32,922 nucleotides of DNA, from assembly GCA_040391535.1 (NCBI GenBank), contig JBEBXQ010000037.1:1-32922 (forward strand), written 5' to 3'. The notes under the pieces were generated by a model. That model ran no database searches and had not been told where the DNA came from. It saw only the letters and a list, made by a program, of their open reading frames with translations. The number at the start of each line of letters is the position of its first letter. Position 1 is the first letter of the stretch. Made by a program: the position numbers and the translations under genes. Origin of the DNA: JBEBXQ01 sp040391535. Lineage in GTDB: Bacteria > Bacteroidota > Bacteroidia > Cytophagales > Spirosomataceae. Positions 23,502-32,008 of this stretch are shown in pieces.

Positions 23502-24983
23502 ATGTCTGTGCCGTCTTTACCCAATAGCCTTCCCAAAGCATTCATGCTGGCAGGAATACTTTCCATTACTTCCGGATTTGACTTCTCTGACGACACTTAC
23601 AAAAAAGCGTTTGTAAAGATTGACAATGAAGTAAGGCAAAACAGCAGGGTCTACGAAACACTTGAAGAATCAACAAAAACCATCGGCCACAGACTGACAG
23701 GAAGCGACAATGGTAAAAAGGCCGAAGAACACGCATTTGAATTATTCAGGAGCTACGGCTTTAAAGACGTTAAATACCAGGCATTTGAGGTAGAGGCCTG
23801 GATGCGCGACACGGTAGCCCTTTCCATTGCTCCCCGTAACAGCGATAATTTCAAGGAAGTGCCGGTAGTAGCCCTTGCGCACTCGCCGGTATCGGCTGAA
23901 ATTGCAGGACTGATTGTTGATGTAGGCAACGGCCTGGAAGAAGATTTTGAGAAAAAGAAGGATCAGATAGAAGGAAAAGTGGTACTGGCCAATATCGGCC
24001 TGGTTAATGCGTCAGGAAAGAAAAACCTGCATCGCTCCGAAAAAACGGCCCTTGCCATCCGCTATGGAGCAAAAGCCATTATTATGGTCAATCAGGCACC
24101 TGGTAAAACCTTACTGACAGGTACAGCTTCCGTAACCGGTGGGTTAATTTCGATTCCGGCGGTCTGTATTTCTCAGGATAGCGGCTATCATTTACGCCTA
24201 TGGATAGACGATGAAGGCCCGCTGGAGGCCCAGATAGAAATGACCAATTTTTCCAAACCTATCAAGTCCCGGAATGTCATCGCCACGCTGAAAGGAAAAA
24301 CGGATGAGAAAATCATTATTGGTGGTCATCTCGACTCCTGGGATCTGGCTACAGGTGCGATTGACAACGGCATTGGGTCTTATGCCGTGCTGGATATTGC
24401 CAGAACTTTCAATGCTCTTAAAATAAAACCCCTCAAAACCATTGAGTTTGTGATGTTTATGGGAGAAGAGCAGGGGCTGCTCGGCTCAAAACATTATGTA
24501 CAGGAAGCAGTAACCTCGGGTGATATACGAAAGATCAGCTATATGATGAATCTCGATATGACCAATAACCCGAAAGGGATTAACGCTTTTGGACGCAAGG
24601 AAATGGTACCGTTTTTTAAAGAAATCGGCAAGCTCATCAAAGAGGTTTATCCCGGTTATATCAATGAATTTGCAAACAAGGCAGGCCTGCACAGTGATCA
24701 TCAGCCTTTCATGATTGAAGGAGTGCCGGTAACGGCCATGATGGGCCAGCTCGACAAAGACGCACTGGCCTGTTATCATGCCGATTGTGACGATTTTCGT
24801 TTTATCAATAAACAACAACTGGAAAATACCGTTAGGGTCGGTTCCATGTACTTGTATGCGCTCGCCAATCATCCCAACCTGAATACCCCTGTACTGACTT
24901 CAGAACAAGCCCGCGATTTCTTAATTGCGCAGGGATTGAAGGAAGAGCTCATCCTGGGTAACAGCTGGAAATGGGAGCCGTAA
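23502..24983 (+). CDS. M28 family zinc aminopeptidase with PA domain
   Basis: 493 residues. The N-terminus is hydrophobic (AFMLAGILSITSGF) and probably a signal peptide. Residues about 120-250 form a protease-associated domain inserted before the catalytic part. The two-zinc site of family M28 is complete: His276 and Asp278 region (GGHLDSWD), bridging Asp288 (AIDNG), Glu322-Glu323 (MGEEQGLLGS), Asp352 (NLDM) and His426 (YHADCDDF). The layout resembles plasma glutamate carboxypeptidase (CPQ-like) dipeptidases. It likely releases amino acids from peptides in the periplasm. It is first in a likely operon with ispE (15-bp gap) and the oxidase subunit. Confidence 0.92.
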   Translation: MSVPSLPNSLPKAFMLAGILSITSGFDFSDDTYKKAFVKIDNEVRQNSRVYETLEESTKTIGHRLTGSDNGKKAEEHAFELFRSYGFKDVKYQAFEVEAWMRDTVALSIAPRNSDNFKEVPVVALAHSPVSAEIAGLIVDVGNGLEEDFEKKKDQIEGKVVLANIGLVNASGKKNLHRSEKTALAIRYGAKAIIMVNQAPGKTLLTGTASVTGGLISIPAVCISQDSGYHLRLWIDDEGPLEAQIEMTNFSKPIKSRNVIATLKGKTDEKIIIGGHLDSWDLATGAIDNGIGSYAVLDIARTFNALKIKPLKTIEFVMFMGEEQGLLGSKHYVQEAVTSGDIRKISYMMNLDMTNNPKGINAFGRKEMVPFFKEIGKLIKEVYPGYINEFANKAGLHSDHQPFMIEGVPVTAMMGQLDKDALACYHADCDDFRFINKQQLENTVRVGSMYLYALANHPNLNTPVLTSEQARDFLIAQGLKEELILGNSWKWEP

Positions 24984-24998
24984 TCCACAGCTATTACT

Positions 24999-25820
24999 AT
25001 GATTGTTTTTCCCAATGCCAAAATCAATATAGGACTTAACATTATCGAAAAGCGGAAGGACGGGTATCATAATATCCTCTCGTTCTTTTATCCGGCGGGC
25101 TGGACAGACGTATTGGAAATCAATCCATCCGACCGGTTTTCATTTCGTTGTGATTTCAGGGACCAGGCTCCTGAAACCGCTATGGATAACGGGAGCAATC
25201 TTTGTGAAAAAGCCTATGAATTAATCCGTAACCAATATAACATTCCACCGGTTTCAATTCATTTACTCAAATCCATTCCTGTCGGTGCGGGGCTTGGCGG
25301 CGGTTCTGCAGATGCGGCCTTTACTTTAAAGGTTCTGAATGACCTCTTCGGACTGGAATTAAGTACAGAGACCCTATGCACACTGGCCGGGAAGCTGGGA
25401 AGCGATTGCCCGTTTTTTATCCGTAACCGACCCATGCTTTGTTCAGAAAAAGGCGACCGCTTTGAGGAGACGGATATATCACTGAAAGACAAATGGCTTG
25501 TGATGGTCAATCCGGGGATTATGGTTTCTACCGTAGCGGCTTTTAGCGGAATAAAACCTCAGAAACCTGCCCATGATCTTCGTCAATCCTTGTCTGCGCC
25601 TGTCTCCACATGGAAAGACACCATTGTAAATGACTTTGAAGTACCACTTTTCCTCCGGTATCCGTTACTTAAAGACATCAAATCAGGCCTTTACCAGTCA
25701 GGTGCGGTATATGCGAGCATGAGCGGTTCAGGCTCAACTTTATACGGTATTTTTGACGAAGAGCCCGATATTACAAACATTTTCCGCCCTTACACGGTTT
25801 GGAAAGGGAAATTATTGTAA
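24999..25820 (+). CDS. ispE: 4-diphosphocytidyl-2-C-methyl-D-erythritol kinase
   Basis: 273 residues. GHMP kinase that phosphorylates CDP-methylerythritol in the non-mevalonate isoprenoid pathway, cytoplasmic. The start MIVFPNAKINIGLNIIEKRKDGYH is typical, with Lys8 matching the conserved catalytic-site Lys. The ATP-binding loop PVGAGLGGGSADAAF is at residues 94-108. Asp136 in KLGSDCPFF is the expected catalytic base. The C-terminal GHMP motif SMSGSGSTLYGIF is present. Length is slightly below the 283 of E. coli. It is placed between the M28 peptidase and the oxidase subunit gene, with no pathway neighbour. Confidence 0.96.
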   Translation: MIVFPNAKINIGLNIIEKRKDGYHNILSFFYPAGWTDVLEINPSDRFSFRCDFRDQAPETAMDNGSNLCEKAYELIRNQYNIPPVSIHLLKSIPVGAGLGGGSADAAFTLKVLNDLFGLELSTETLCTLAGKLGSDCPFFIRNRPMLCSEKGDRFEETDISLKDKWLVMVNPGIMVSTVAAFSGIKPQKPAHDLRQSLSAPVSTWKDTIVNDFEVPLFLRYPLLKDIKSGLYQSGAVYASMSGSGSTLYGIFDEEPDITNIFRPYTVWKGKLL

Positions 25821-25844
25821 CTTTAAAAGTAACAGCAGGATAAT

Positions 25845-26465
25845 ATGGCATACCGACCTTCGCAAACGAAAAACAGGGAAAACCCATTTACTCAACGCCG
25901 CGAACCGCTCCAGTTTTTATTATGGCTGGGACTTGGAAGCAGCGCATTTGTGTTTGCTTTGCTGTTTGCGCTTTATGTCCTGCGCCAACGGTCACCTGAA
26001 ACCTCCACACTTACACTGCCTCTGGTTTTCTGGATAAGTACTTTCGTAATTATCGTCAGCAGCATTACCTTTTTTCTTGCCTGTGTAGCCTTTAAGAAAG
26101 AGAGATACAAAGATTACCGTATTTTTTTAGGATCAACCCTGGCCCTGGGGCTTACTTTTGTCGCCATGCAGATTGACGGATGGATACAGCTTTTTGTATC
26201 TGACAATCAGCTTATTCACAATTACAGCCTGCTCAAATTCATCTACCTTATTTCCGGCCTGCATTTACTCCATATTTTAGGAGGCATTGTTTTTCTGTGC
26301 ATGATTTTTATTGAAAGCCTCAGAAACCGTTCTTATGTAGATGCCTATGTCTATAGTGTAAATCCACCCAATCAGCTGAAAGTCCGAATTATTGAACGAT
26401 ACTGGCATTTTCTGGGTGTCTGCTGGGTATTATTATTTGCCGGCCTGCATTTACTTACTGCCTGA
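25845..26465 (+). CDS. Heme-copper oxidase subunit III
   Basis: 206 residues with five membrane helices and no heme or metal site, as expected for subunit III of cytochrome c or quinol oxidases. Diagnostic features: an early PLQFLLWLGLGSSAFVFALLFALY helix, a middle IYLISGLHLLHILGGIVFLC helix with His residues, and the C-terminal IERYWHFLGVCWVLLFAGLHLL. Subunits I and II are not in the window, so this is a separate copy. The AGGA at 25838-25841, 4 bases before the ATG, is one of the few Shine-Dalgarno-like sequences seen. Its stop codon is 2 bp from the convergent acyl-CoA carboxylase gene. Confidence 0.88.
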   Translation: MAYRPSQTKNRENPFTQRREPLQFLLWLGLGSSAFVFALLFALYVLRQRSPETSTLTLPLVFWISTFVIIVSSITFFLACVAFKKERYKDYRIFLGSTLALGLTFVAMQIDGWIQLFVSDNQLIHNYSLLKFIYLISGLHLLHILGGIVFLCMIFIESLRNRSYVDAYVYSVNPPNQLKVRIIERYWHFLGVCWVLLFAGLHLLTA

Positions 26466-26467
26466 CT

Positions 26468-28078
26468 TCAAACCTGAAATACTCCTAACTGAAAGGGGTT
26501 TTCAACGGGCGCATGATTTGCCATCGCAATTCCCCCGGATATCACCTCCCTTGTGCTCACGGGGTTAATCACACCATCTACCCATAAGCGGGCCGCAGCA
26601 TAATAAGGCGATAATTCTTCACTGTAGCGCGTCAGAATTCCTTCCAGCAGTGTTTGCTCGTCTGTCTGGTCAATCTTTTCCCCACGCCCCTTTAAAACAC
26701 TTTTCTGGATTTGCAGCAAAGTATTAGCTGCCGTGTTCCCACTCATTACCGCCATCCGGGCAGTAGGCCAGGAAAAAATCAATCTCGGATCATACGACTT
26801 TCCACACATCGCATAATTACCGGCACCATATGAATTCCCGATAATAAAAGTAAACTTCGGCACAACAGAATTGGCCACCGCATTCACCATTTTAGCACCA
26901 TCTTTGATAATTCCTCCCTGTTCTGCCCGGCTGCCTACCATAAAGCCCGTCACATCCTGAAAAAACACCAGCGGAATCTTCTTCTGGTTGCAATTCATAA
27001 TAAAGCGTGCCGCTTTATCCGCCGCATCGCCGTAGATAACGCCCCCCATCTGCATTTCTCCTTTGCCGGATTTAACATTTTTCCTTTGGTTAGCCACAAT
27101 GCCCACTGCCCATCCGTCAATACGTACATAGGCACACACCAGGCTTTTCCCGTAATCGGGCTTATATTCCTGAGCGGATCCCTTGTCAATAATACATTGC
27201 AGCAGCTGCCAGATATCATAAGGTTTCAGGTTGTCTTCGGGCAGGAAATCCAGTATACCCTGCGGAGCTATGGCCGGTTCAACAGCCGCAATGCGGTTAA
27301 AACCGGCTTTGACAGGTTCGCTGATTTGCCCGATACGCTGTCTGATCGCCATAATACAGGAAGTATCATCCGGGAATTTCTGATCAGTAACTCCTGAAAT
27401 TTCACAGTGCATTTTAGCGCCTCCAAGTGTTTCCGCATCCACATCCTCGCCTATCGCTGATTTTACCAGAAAAGGCCCGGCAAGAAAAACAGAGCCTGTG
27501 TTTTCTACGATCAATGCCTCATCAGACATAATGGGCAGGTAGGCCCCTCCGGCTACACAACTCCCCATAATCGCCGAAATCTGTACAATACCCATGGCAG
27601 AAATGCGGGCATTATTTCTGAAAACCCTTCCGAAGTGCTCTTTATCTGCAAACACTTCCGATTGTAACGGTAAATAAATACCGGCACTGTCCACCAGATA
27701 AATAACCGGAAGGCGGTTTTCCATAGCAATTTCCTGCGCTCTCAGGTTTTTCTTCGCTGTGACCGGAAACCATGCCCCAGCCTTGACCGTAGCGTCATTC
27801 GCAACAATGACACACAAACGCCCCTCCACAGTACCCACTCCTGTAATGACACCACCGGCCGGGCAGCCCCCTTCTTCTTCATACATTCCTTCACCGGCAA
27901 ATAATCCGACCTCCATGAAGCGGGTGTCCGGGTCAATCAGCAGTTCAATTCTTTCCCGGGCGGTAAGTTTTCCTTTGGCATGCTGCTTTTCAATTGCTTT
28001 TTCTCCCCCTCCGCCCATAATCCTCCTGCTTCTCGATTCCAGTTCATTAATCAGCTGATGATGCGTTTCATTCGTCAT
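26468..28078 (-). CDS. Acyl-CoA carboxylase carboxyltransferase (beta) subunit
   Basis: 536 residues, the usual length of the methylcrotonyl/propionyl-CoA carboxylase beta chain. N-terminal half: KLTARERIELLIDPDTRFMEVG, VANDATVKAGAWFPVTAKK, and VDSAGIYLPLQSEVFADKEHFGRVF, the last typical of methylcrotonyl- or geranyl-CoA types. The C-terminal half carries FFQDVTGFMVG, GGIIKDGAKMVNAVANS and IGNSYGAGNYAMCGKSYDP, the biotin-side part. The enzyme moves CO2 from carboxybiotin to an acyl-CoA. No biotin carboxylase subunit is adjacent. The substrate (methylcrotonyl-CoA in leucine breakdown seems most likely) is inferred. Confidence 0.93.
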   Translation of the reverse strand: MTNETHHQLINELESRSRRIMGGGGEKAIEKQHAKGKLTARERIELLIDPDTRFMEVGLFAGEGMYEEEGGCPAGGVITGVGTVEGRLCVIVANDATVKAGAWFPVTAKKNLRAQEIAMENRLPVIYLVDSAGIYLPLQSEVFADKEHFGRVFRNNARISAMGIVQISAIMGSCVAGGAYLPIMSDEALIVENTGSVFLAGPFLVKSAIGEDVDAETLGGAKMHCEISGVTDQKFPDDTSCIMAIRQRIGQISEPVKAGFNRIAAVEPAIAPQGILDFLPEDNLKPYDIWQLLQCIIDKGSAQEYKPDYGKSLVCAYVRIDGWAVGIVANQRKNVKSGKGEMQMGGVIYGDAADKAARFIMNCNQKKIPLVFFQDVTGFMVGSRAEQGGIIKDGAKMVNAVANSVVPKFTFIIGNSYGAGNYAMCGKSYDPRLIFSWPTARMAVMSGNTAANTLLQIQKSVLKGRGEKIDQTDEQTLLEGILTRYSEELSPYYAAARLWVDGVINPVSTREVISGGIAMANHAPVENPFQLGVFQV

Positions 28079-28221
28079 AACAAGACAGTATTTAGTGGAT
28101 ATGATAACTCCAATTTCAGATAATAATGTGAATTAATCCACACAAGTAAAAAATTTTACTTTAAAAACTCCTGAAAATGAGCAGCAAGCCATAAGATCCT
28201 TAAAAAAAAGCAAAAATAATT

Positions 28222-28251
28222 TTGGAAAAGAAAAACTGATTTCTATTTTTG
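28222..28251 (+). promoter_or_regulatory. Promoter of tRNA-Phe
   Basis: TTG (28222-28224, within TTTTGG) is followed after 19 bp by TATTTTTG (28244-28251), an exact TAnnTTTG. Transcription would begin near 28258, just before the mature 5' end. This is the best promoter match in the window. Confidence 0.7.
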
Positions 28252-28262
28252 CAGTCCCAAAG

Positions 28263-28335
28263 GGTGATGTAGCTCAGTCGGTAGAGCAAAGGACTGAAAA
28301 TCCTTGTGTCGGCGGTTCGATTCCGTCCATCACCA
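28263..28335 (+). tRNA. tRNA-Phe (GAA anticodon)
   Basis: 73 bases with a full cloverleaf: acceptor stem GGTGATG/CATCACC, D arm GCTC...GAGC, anticodon stem AAGGA/TCCTT with loop CTGAAAA (anticodon GAA at 28296-28298), and T arm GGCGG-TTCGATT-CCGTC. The discriminator base is A at 28335. CCA is not encoded (CAC follows), so it must be added after transcription, as is common in this phylum. Confidence 0.98.
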
Positions 28336-28379
28336 CAAAAGCCTGGTAATGATATTCATTATCAGGCTTTTGTGTTTTA
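28335..28379 (+). terminator. Intrinsic terminator of tRNA-Phe
   Basis: ACAAAAGCCTG begins at the tRNA's last base and pairs with CAGGCTTTTGT; seven more pairs continue inside (G-U, then TAATGA with TCATTA) to a 3-base loop. The stem is followed by GTTTTAAT. It is a long, stable terminator that overlaps the 3' end of the tRNA. Confidence 0.85.
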
Positions 28380-28380
28380 A

Positions 28381-28960
28381 TGATCTTTATTGTAGCAGTT
28401 ATTGCGTCAACTCATGTCAAAAATGAAGAGTCCGAAATAATATCCATCGCTCATCCTGCAGCCTTTCAAAGGGAGGACAAATAATAACTTAATTTCAACA
28501 CCATATTTTCATTGAGTATCATCGGGTTTCATCAGGTCCTAGTGTGGAAAATATCTATGGAATACTTCATTATATATTATGCAACCCGGGATTTCAGACT
28601 AATTTCTCTCATTTATGTCAGCGGTCCGCCTTCTGTATCAGGCAGTTTCCTCTTTTTATAACCGATTTTGACCTGAACAGATCCCCTTTATCATTGGCGG
28701 TATCCGCCTCGCCGGTGTTTCCGGTTAGGTGTGCTTCCGAAGAGATCGCAAGGCTTTCTTCAGGCAACGGTATAACGAAGTTGCTGCCAGGAAAGAAAGC
28801 GAACATAAAATATCAGATGAATTTTTAAAGCCTCTAAGGTATACGAAGCCTCCTGTTTTCTTTAAGTAAGAGGAAACAATTTATATCCGGGCTTATCAGC
28901 CTTTGCCGGATGGCAGCGGAATGGATAGGGAAACATTCCCAAAACAACTTTTTGTCAGAC
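28381..28960. other. Long intergenic region with a structured, GC-richer block
   Basis: No supported gene. Between about 28600 and 28830 the sequence is richer in G and C and holds short hairpins, for example GGCGG-TAT-CCGCC (28696-28708) and CCGG-TGTTT-CCGG nearby. Short open frames exist on both strands over the same block, but neither has recognisable family features or a good start region. It could be a small repeat family, an RNA or a gene remnant. The flanks are AT-rich and featureless. Confidence 0.35.
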
Positions 28961-30538
28961 ATGACTATACAACGTATTCATTTACTATTACTGGTTTTTC
29001 TGTTTATTTCTTCTTCTGTCTTCTCACAAAAATCACCGGCATGGGATGACACCGAGTCAAAAAACTGGCCCGCAGAGGCCAGACAGGTTAATATTCAATC
29101 ATCTGCCGACGGAAAGACCCAAAAAGCCTATTTCTATAAAAGCCCGGGTGCCGCTCCCCGCCCTCTGATCGTCAGCCTGCATACCTGGAGCGGAAACTAC
29201 CAGCAAAAAGATACACTCGTTCAATTTTGTATCCGGAGAGGCTATCACTACATACACCCGGATTTTCGCGGTCCTAATACTACCAGAGAAGCACTGGGAA
29301 GTGACCTCGTGGTAAGTGATATTGACGACGCGATTTCGTATAGTATCGCCAATGCATCCGTTGATCCGGATAATATCCATGTAATAGGGGTAAGCGGAGG
29401 TGGGCATGCAACCGTCCTGACGTATATGAAATCCAGGCATGACATCCGGAGTTTTTCAGCCTATGTGGGTATTTATAACCTCATCGACTGGTACCACGAA
29501 TCCATGGGCCGGAAAAACAAGTATGGTCTGGATATTCTGGAAGCGACCTCCGGAGGCAGTAAAAAGCTGAATACAGAAGAAGCTGAAAAGCGTTCTCCCT
29601 TTTTTATGGATACGCCGGTGGAGAAGAGAAGCAACAGTAAACTGAACCTCTATGCAGGCATTCATGATGGGTATACAGGCTCTGTACCGGTGACCCACAC
29701 ACTTCAGCTGTACAACAAAGTAGTACGGGATTTTCAACCCGATGCCAAAGCCACACTGATTCCTGATGAATATATTCACACCATGGTAAAGACACGGTCA
29801 TTACCCGGATTTGAAGATGCCGGCACTTATCTTGATCGTAAAATTATTTACCAAAACAACTACAAACACCTGGTGAATGTGACCATATTTGAAGGAACCC
29901 ACGAGATGCCCCCGGGAGATGTCCTTCACCATGTTCCCTCGCGGCAAATTCTTGCGATCGGGGATTCTAACGGTGCCGCGCACGGAGGGTGGGTTGACCA
30001 GCTTCAGAAGCTGCGTCCGCAGGACGTCCTCATCAATACCTGCGTTTCCGGAAACACCATCGGATTCGACAATCTCGATAAAGAAGCATTAAATACCCTT
30101 AAAAATCTGGATCGTTATCTGGCACAACCCAAAGGAACAACAGACGCGATTGTGATCATGCTGGGGACCAACGACTGTAAAGCGGTTTTTAATGACCGGT
30201 CAAAAGAGATTCCGGCCAATCTTGAAAAATTAATCCTGCAGATAAAGGCCAGGATAGCCGCCTCTCCGGCATCAGGTAAGCCTGAAATTTTTATTGTTTC
30301 ACCGCCACCTTTTGCAAATGATGAAAAGCTCGAACCTAAATACCATGGCGGAGCTGCACGTGTTGCGAAGCTGACGGAAGAGTTTCAGAAAACAGCAAAA
30401 AAAACGCAGGTAAATTTCATCAATGCCCACCCGGTGCTTAACGCGGTTTTCCCTTATATTTCTGCGGATGGAGTGCACCTGTCCAGCGAAGGACAGGTGA
30501 TTCTGGCCAGAATAATAAACGGCCATTTGCAAAAATGA
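28961..30538 (+). CDS. Two-domain secreted esterase: alpha/beta-hydrolase fused to SGNH hydrolase
   Basis: 525 residues from the ATG at 28961, chosen because it gives a clean signal peptide (RIHLLLLVFLFISSSVFSQ); an in-frame ATG at 28910 would add 17 residues. Residues about 30-320 form an alpha/beta-hydrolase of the prolyl-oligopeptidase/CE1-like type: HTWSGNYQQKD, nucleophile Ser145 in GVSGGG, candidate Asp236 (GIHDGYTG) and His314 (EGTHEM). Residues about 328-525 form an SGNH/GDSL hydrolase: Ser336 in IGDSN, VSGNT, GTND (Asn404), and Asp503/His506 in DGVHLSSEG. Both active sites look complete. Such fusions in this phylum often remove acetyl or feruloyl groups from plant polysaccharides (inference). 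It is a single-gene unit. Confidence 0.88.
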   Translation: MTIQRIHLLLLVFLFISSSVFSQKSPAWDDTESKNWPAEARQVNIQSSADGKTQKAYFYKSPGAAPRPLIVSLHTWSGNYQQKDTLVQFCIRRGYHYIHPDFRGPNTTREALGSDLVVSDIDDAISYSIANASVDPDNIHVIGVSGGGHATVLTYMKSRHDIRSFSAYVGIYNLIDWYHESMGRKNKYGLDILEATSGGSKKLNTEEAEKRSPFFMDTPVEKRSNSKLNLYAGIHDGYTGSVPVTHTLQLYNKVVRDFQPDAKATLIPDEYIHTMVKTRSLPGFEDAGTYLDRKIIYQNNYKHLVNVTIFEGTHEMPPGDVLHHVPSRQILAIGDSNGAAHGGWVDQLQKLRPQDVLINTCVSGNTIGFDNLDKEALNTLKNLDRYLAQPKGTTDAIVIMLGTNDCKAVFNDRSKEIPANLEKLILQIKARIAASPASGKPEIFIVSPPPFANDEKLEPKYHGGAARVAKLTEEFQKTAKKTQVNFINAHPVLNAVFPYISADGVHLSSEGQVILARIINGHLQK

Positions 30539-30582
30539 CAGATGTCCTGTCTCATTTTCCTGATCCGGCATTTTTCATATAA

Positions 30583-30613
30583 AACCTGATTCACAAAATC
30601 ATTGAACCAGGTT
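30583..30613 (-). terminator. Terminator of the porin gene
   Basis: AACCTGATTCA and TGAACCAGGTT pair with one mismatch around a 9-base loop. Read on the minus strand the hairpin is followed by TTATATGAAAAATG, so it fits as the end of the porin transcript (stop codon at 30659). It may also stop the convergent esterase transcript. Confidence 0.5.
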
Positions 30614-30658
30614 CCGGGCAAAATACATCCCGGTAAAACAACCATGCACGGATTTCAG

Positions 30659-31915
30659 TTATATACCAATTTCGATCTGAAACCTTACATACCAGGATTC
30701 TTTCCGCGATTTATCATAAAAATCCTGAATATTATAAGTCGCTTCTCCCTGTAATTTAAAAGCATGCTCCCAGATATATTTCGTCAGGCCCAACGTAATC
30801 TGTTGGGCATCCGGTCTGAAGGCTTTGATTTCCTTTTGCATTTCCTGCCATGAGTACCTTCCGATAATTTCATATCCGGTTCTGAATATATAAGAACTCT
30901 GGACATCAAACCCTTGTCCGGCCATGACATAATTCATTTCAGCCGGATTCTGATCATTAAGTGCAATCGGGCTCCCCCCTGCAGAGCGGTTCATATAGGC
31001 AGCAAAAGTGGAGAATCCGTTATATTTGAACATCACATCAGCCAGCAACGTGCTGATATCTTTCCTGCTGAATAAATATTCCCCTAACTGCCCCTGGGTT
31101 TTCTTGGCTTTGCTATTGAACTGATACGCAGCAGACAGCATTAGTCTGGGCTTTTCTTCATTCAGAATATCCCCTTCGAAATATTCACCGTTTTTCTTAA
31201 ATGCGCCGAACGGATACAATTCGAATTTACCGGTATAAGCCAGATTTGTATCATCATTTTCCGTAAAATTTCTGCCTTCACCCTGCGAAACAGCCCCTTT
31301 GATACTATAAGAAAACTCATCTCTTTTTTGATTAATATAGTTCGCATGTACCCCAAAGTCACGGTCAATATTGAACAGGGCATTATTGATACTTCTGTCA
31401 CTAAGCTGTAATGCACCCGATGAGTTAACGCGCTGTCTGTTCCCCGGCAATTTGGTTTGTCCGAAACCTATCGACCAGTTTTTATTGATACTGTAAAAAA
31501 CAACAGCATCCCTGATGATCTGAATATTTTCTCCGTCTTCAGCCGCTCCACCCAAGTCCCCCGGGGCAAAGCTAAGCTGTAAGGCATACGTAAACCTGGG
31601 ATTTCCGACATAGCCGTCAAAACGCAGGCGGGTTCTTCTTACACCTCCGTCAATGACACCCTTCTCTCCGTACTCATGATTAAACGTTCCCCTTGACTGG
31701 ATCCGGAAACGTATATTCATTTGATAAATACTGTCAGGAGAAGTAAATCCAAGACCCTTGCCGTAACTATAGTAGGGCAGGGAATAAAGCCGTTGCTGAA
31801 GGTCATAATACGATGTCGAATCCTGGGCCTTTACGCCCCATGACAATACCGTAGCAATGATGATTAGAGATAGCCTATACAATGTAAAATACAGATTTTG
31901 AGGCAAAATTAACAT
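30659..31915 (-). CDS. Outer-membrane porin (phosphate-selective porin O/P-like)
   Basis: 418 residues. A signal peptide (LYRLSLIIIATVLSWGVKAQ) is followed by alternating beta strands rich in Tyr, Phe and Arg, ending with an aromatic beta strand (SWYVRFQIEIGI). The early FRIQSRGTFNHEY and RRTRLRFDGYVGNPRFTYALQLSF segments, then INKNWSIGFGQTKLPGNRQ, match the porin O/P family layout. A beta-barrel channel of about 16 strands is expected. The permeant solute is not known; no phosphate genes are adjacent. It is transcribed alone and is convergent with the esterase. Confidence 0.85.
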   Translation of the reverse strand: MLILPQNLYFTLYRLSLIIIATVLSWGVKAQDSTSYYDLQQRLYSLPYYSYGKGLGFTSPDSIYQMNIRFRIQSRGTFNHEYGEKGVIDGGVRRTRLRFDGYVGNPRFTYALQLSFAPGDLGGAAEDGENIQIIRDAVVFYSINKNWSIGFGQTKLPGNRQRVNSSGALQLSDRSINNALFNIDRDFGVHANYINQKRDEFSYSIKGAVSQGEGRNFTENDDTNLAYTGKFELYPFGAFKKNGEYFEGDILNEEKPRLMLSAAYQFNSKAKKTQGQLGEYLFSRKDISTLLADVMFKYNGFSTFAAYMNRSAGGSPIALNDQNPAEMNYVMAGQGFDVQSSYIFRTGYEIIGRYSWQEMQKEIKAFRPDAQQITLGLTKYIWEHAFKLQGEATYNIQDFYDKSRKESWYVRFQIEIGI

Positions 31916-32008
31916 GGGTTATCACAATTAACAGTATGGTTATGCAGAGTTAATAATTTGATAATATAAGGTAAACCCGCAAACGGAAACCTATTCCGGT
32001 CAGAGCAG

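Noticed and set aside
28336..28338. Encoded CCA end of the tRNA
   Set aside because: The bases after the discriminator are CAC, so CCA is not encoded.
28544..28828. 94-codon plus-strand frame after tRNA-Phe
   Set aside because: No start context, unusual composition and an equally open minus-strand frame; kept only as part of an unexplained block.
30476..30499. 9-bp hairpin CACCTGTCC-AGCGAA-GGACAGGTG in the esterase gene
   Set aside because: It encodes part of the conserved DGVHLSSEG motif, has no T-run and is short enough to be chance.
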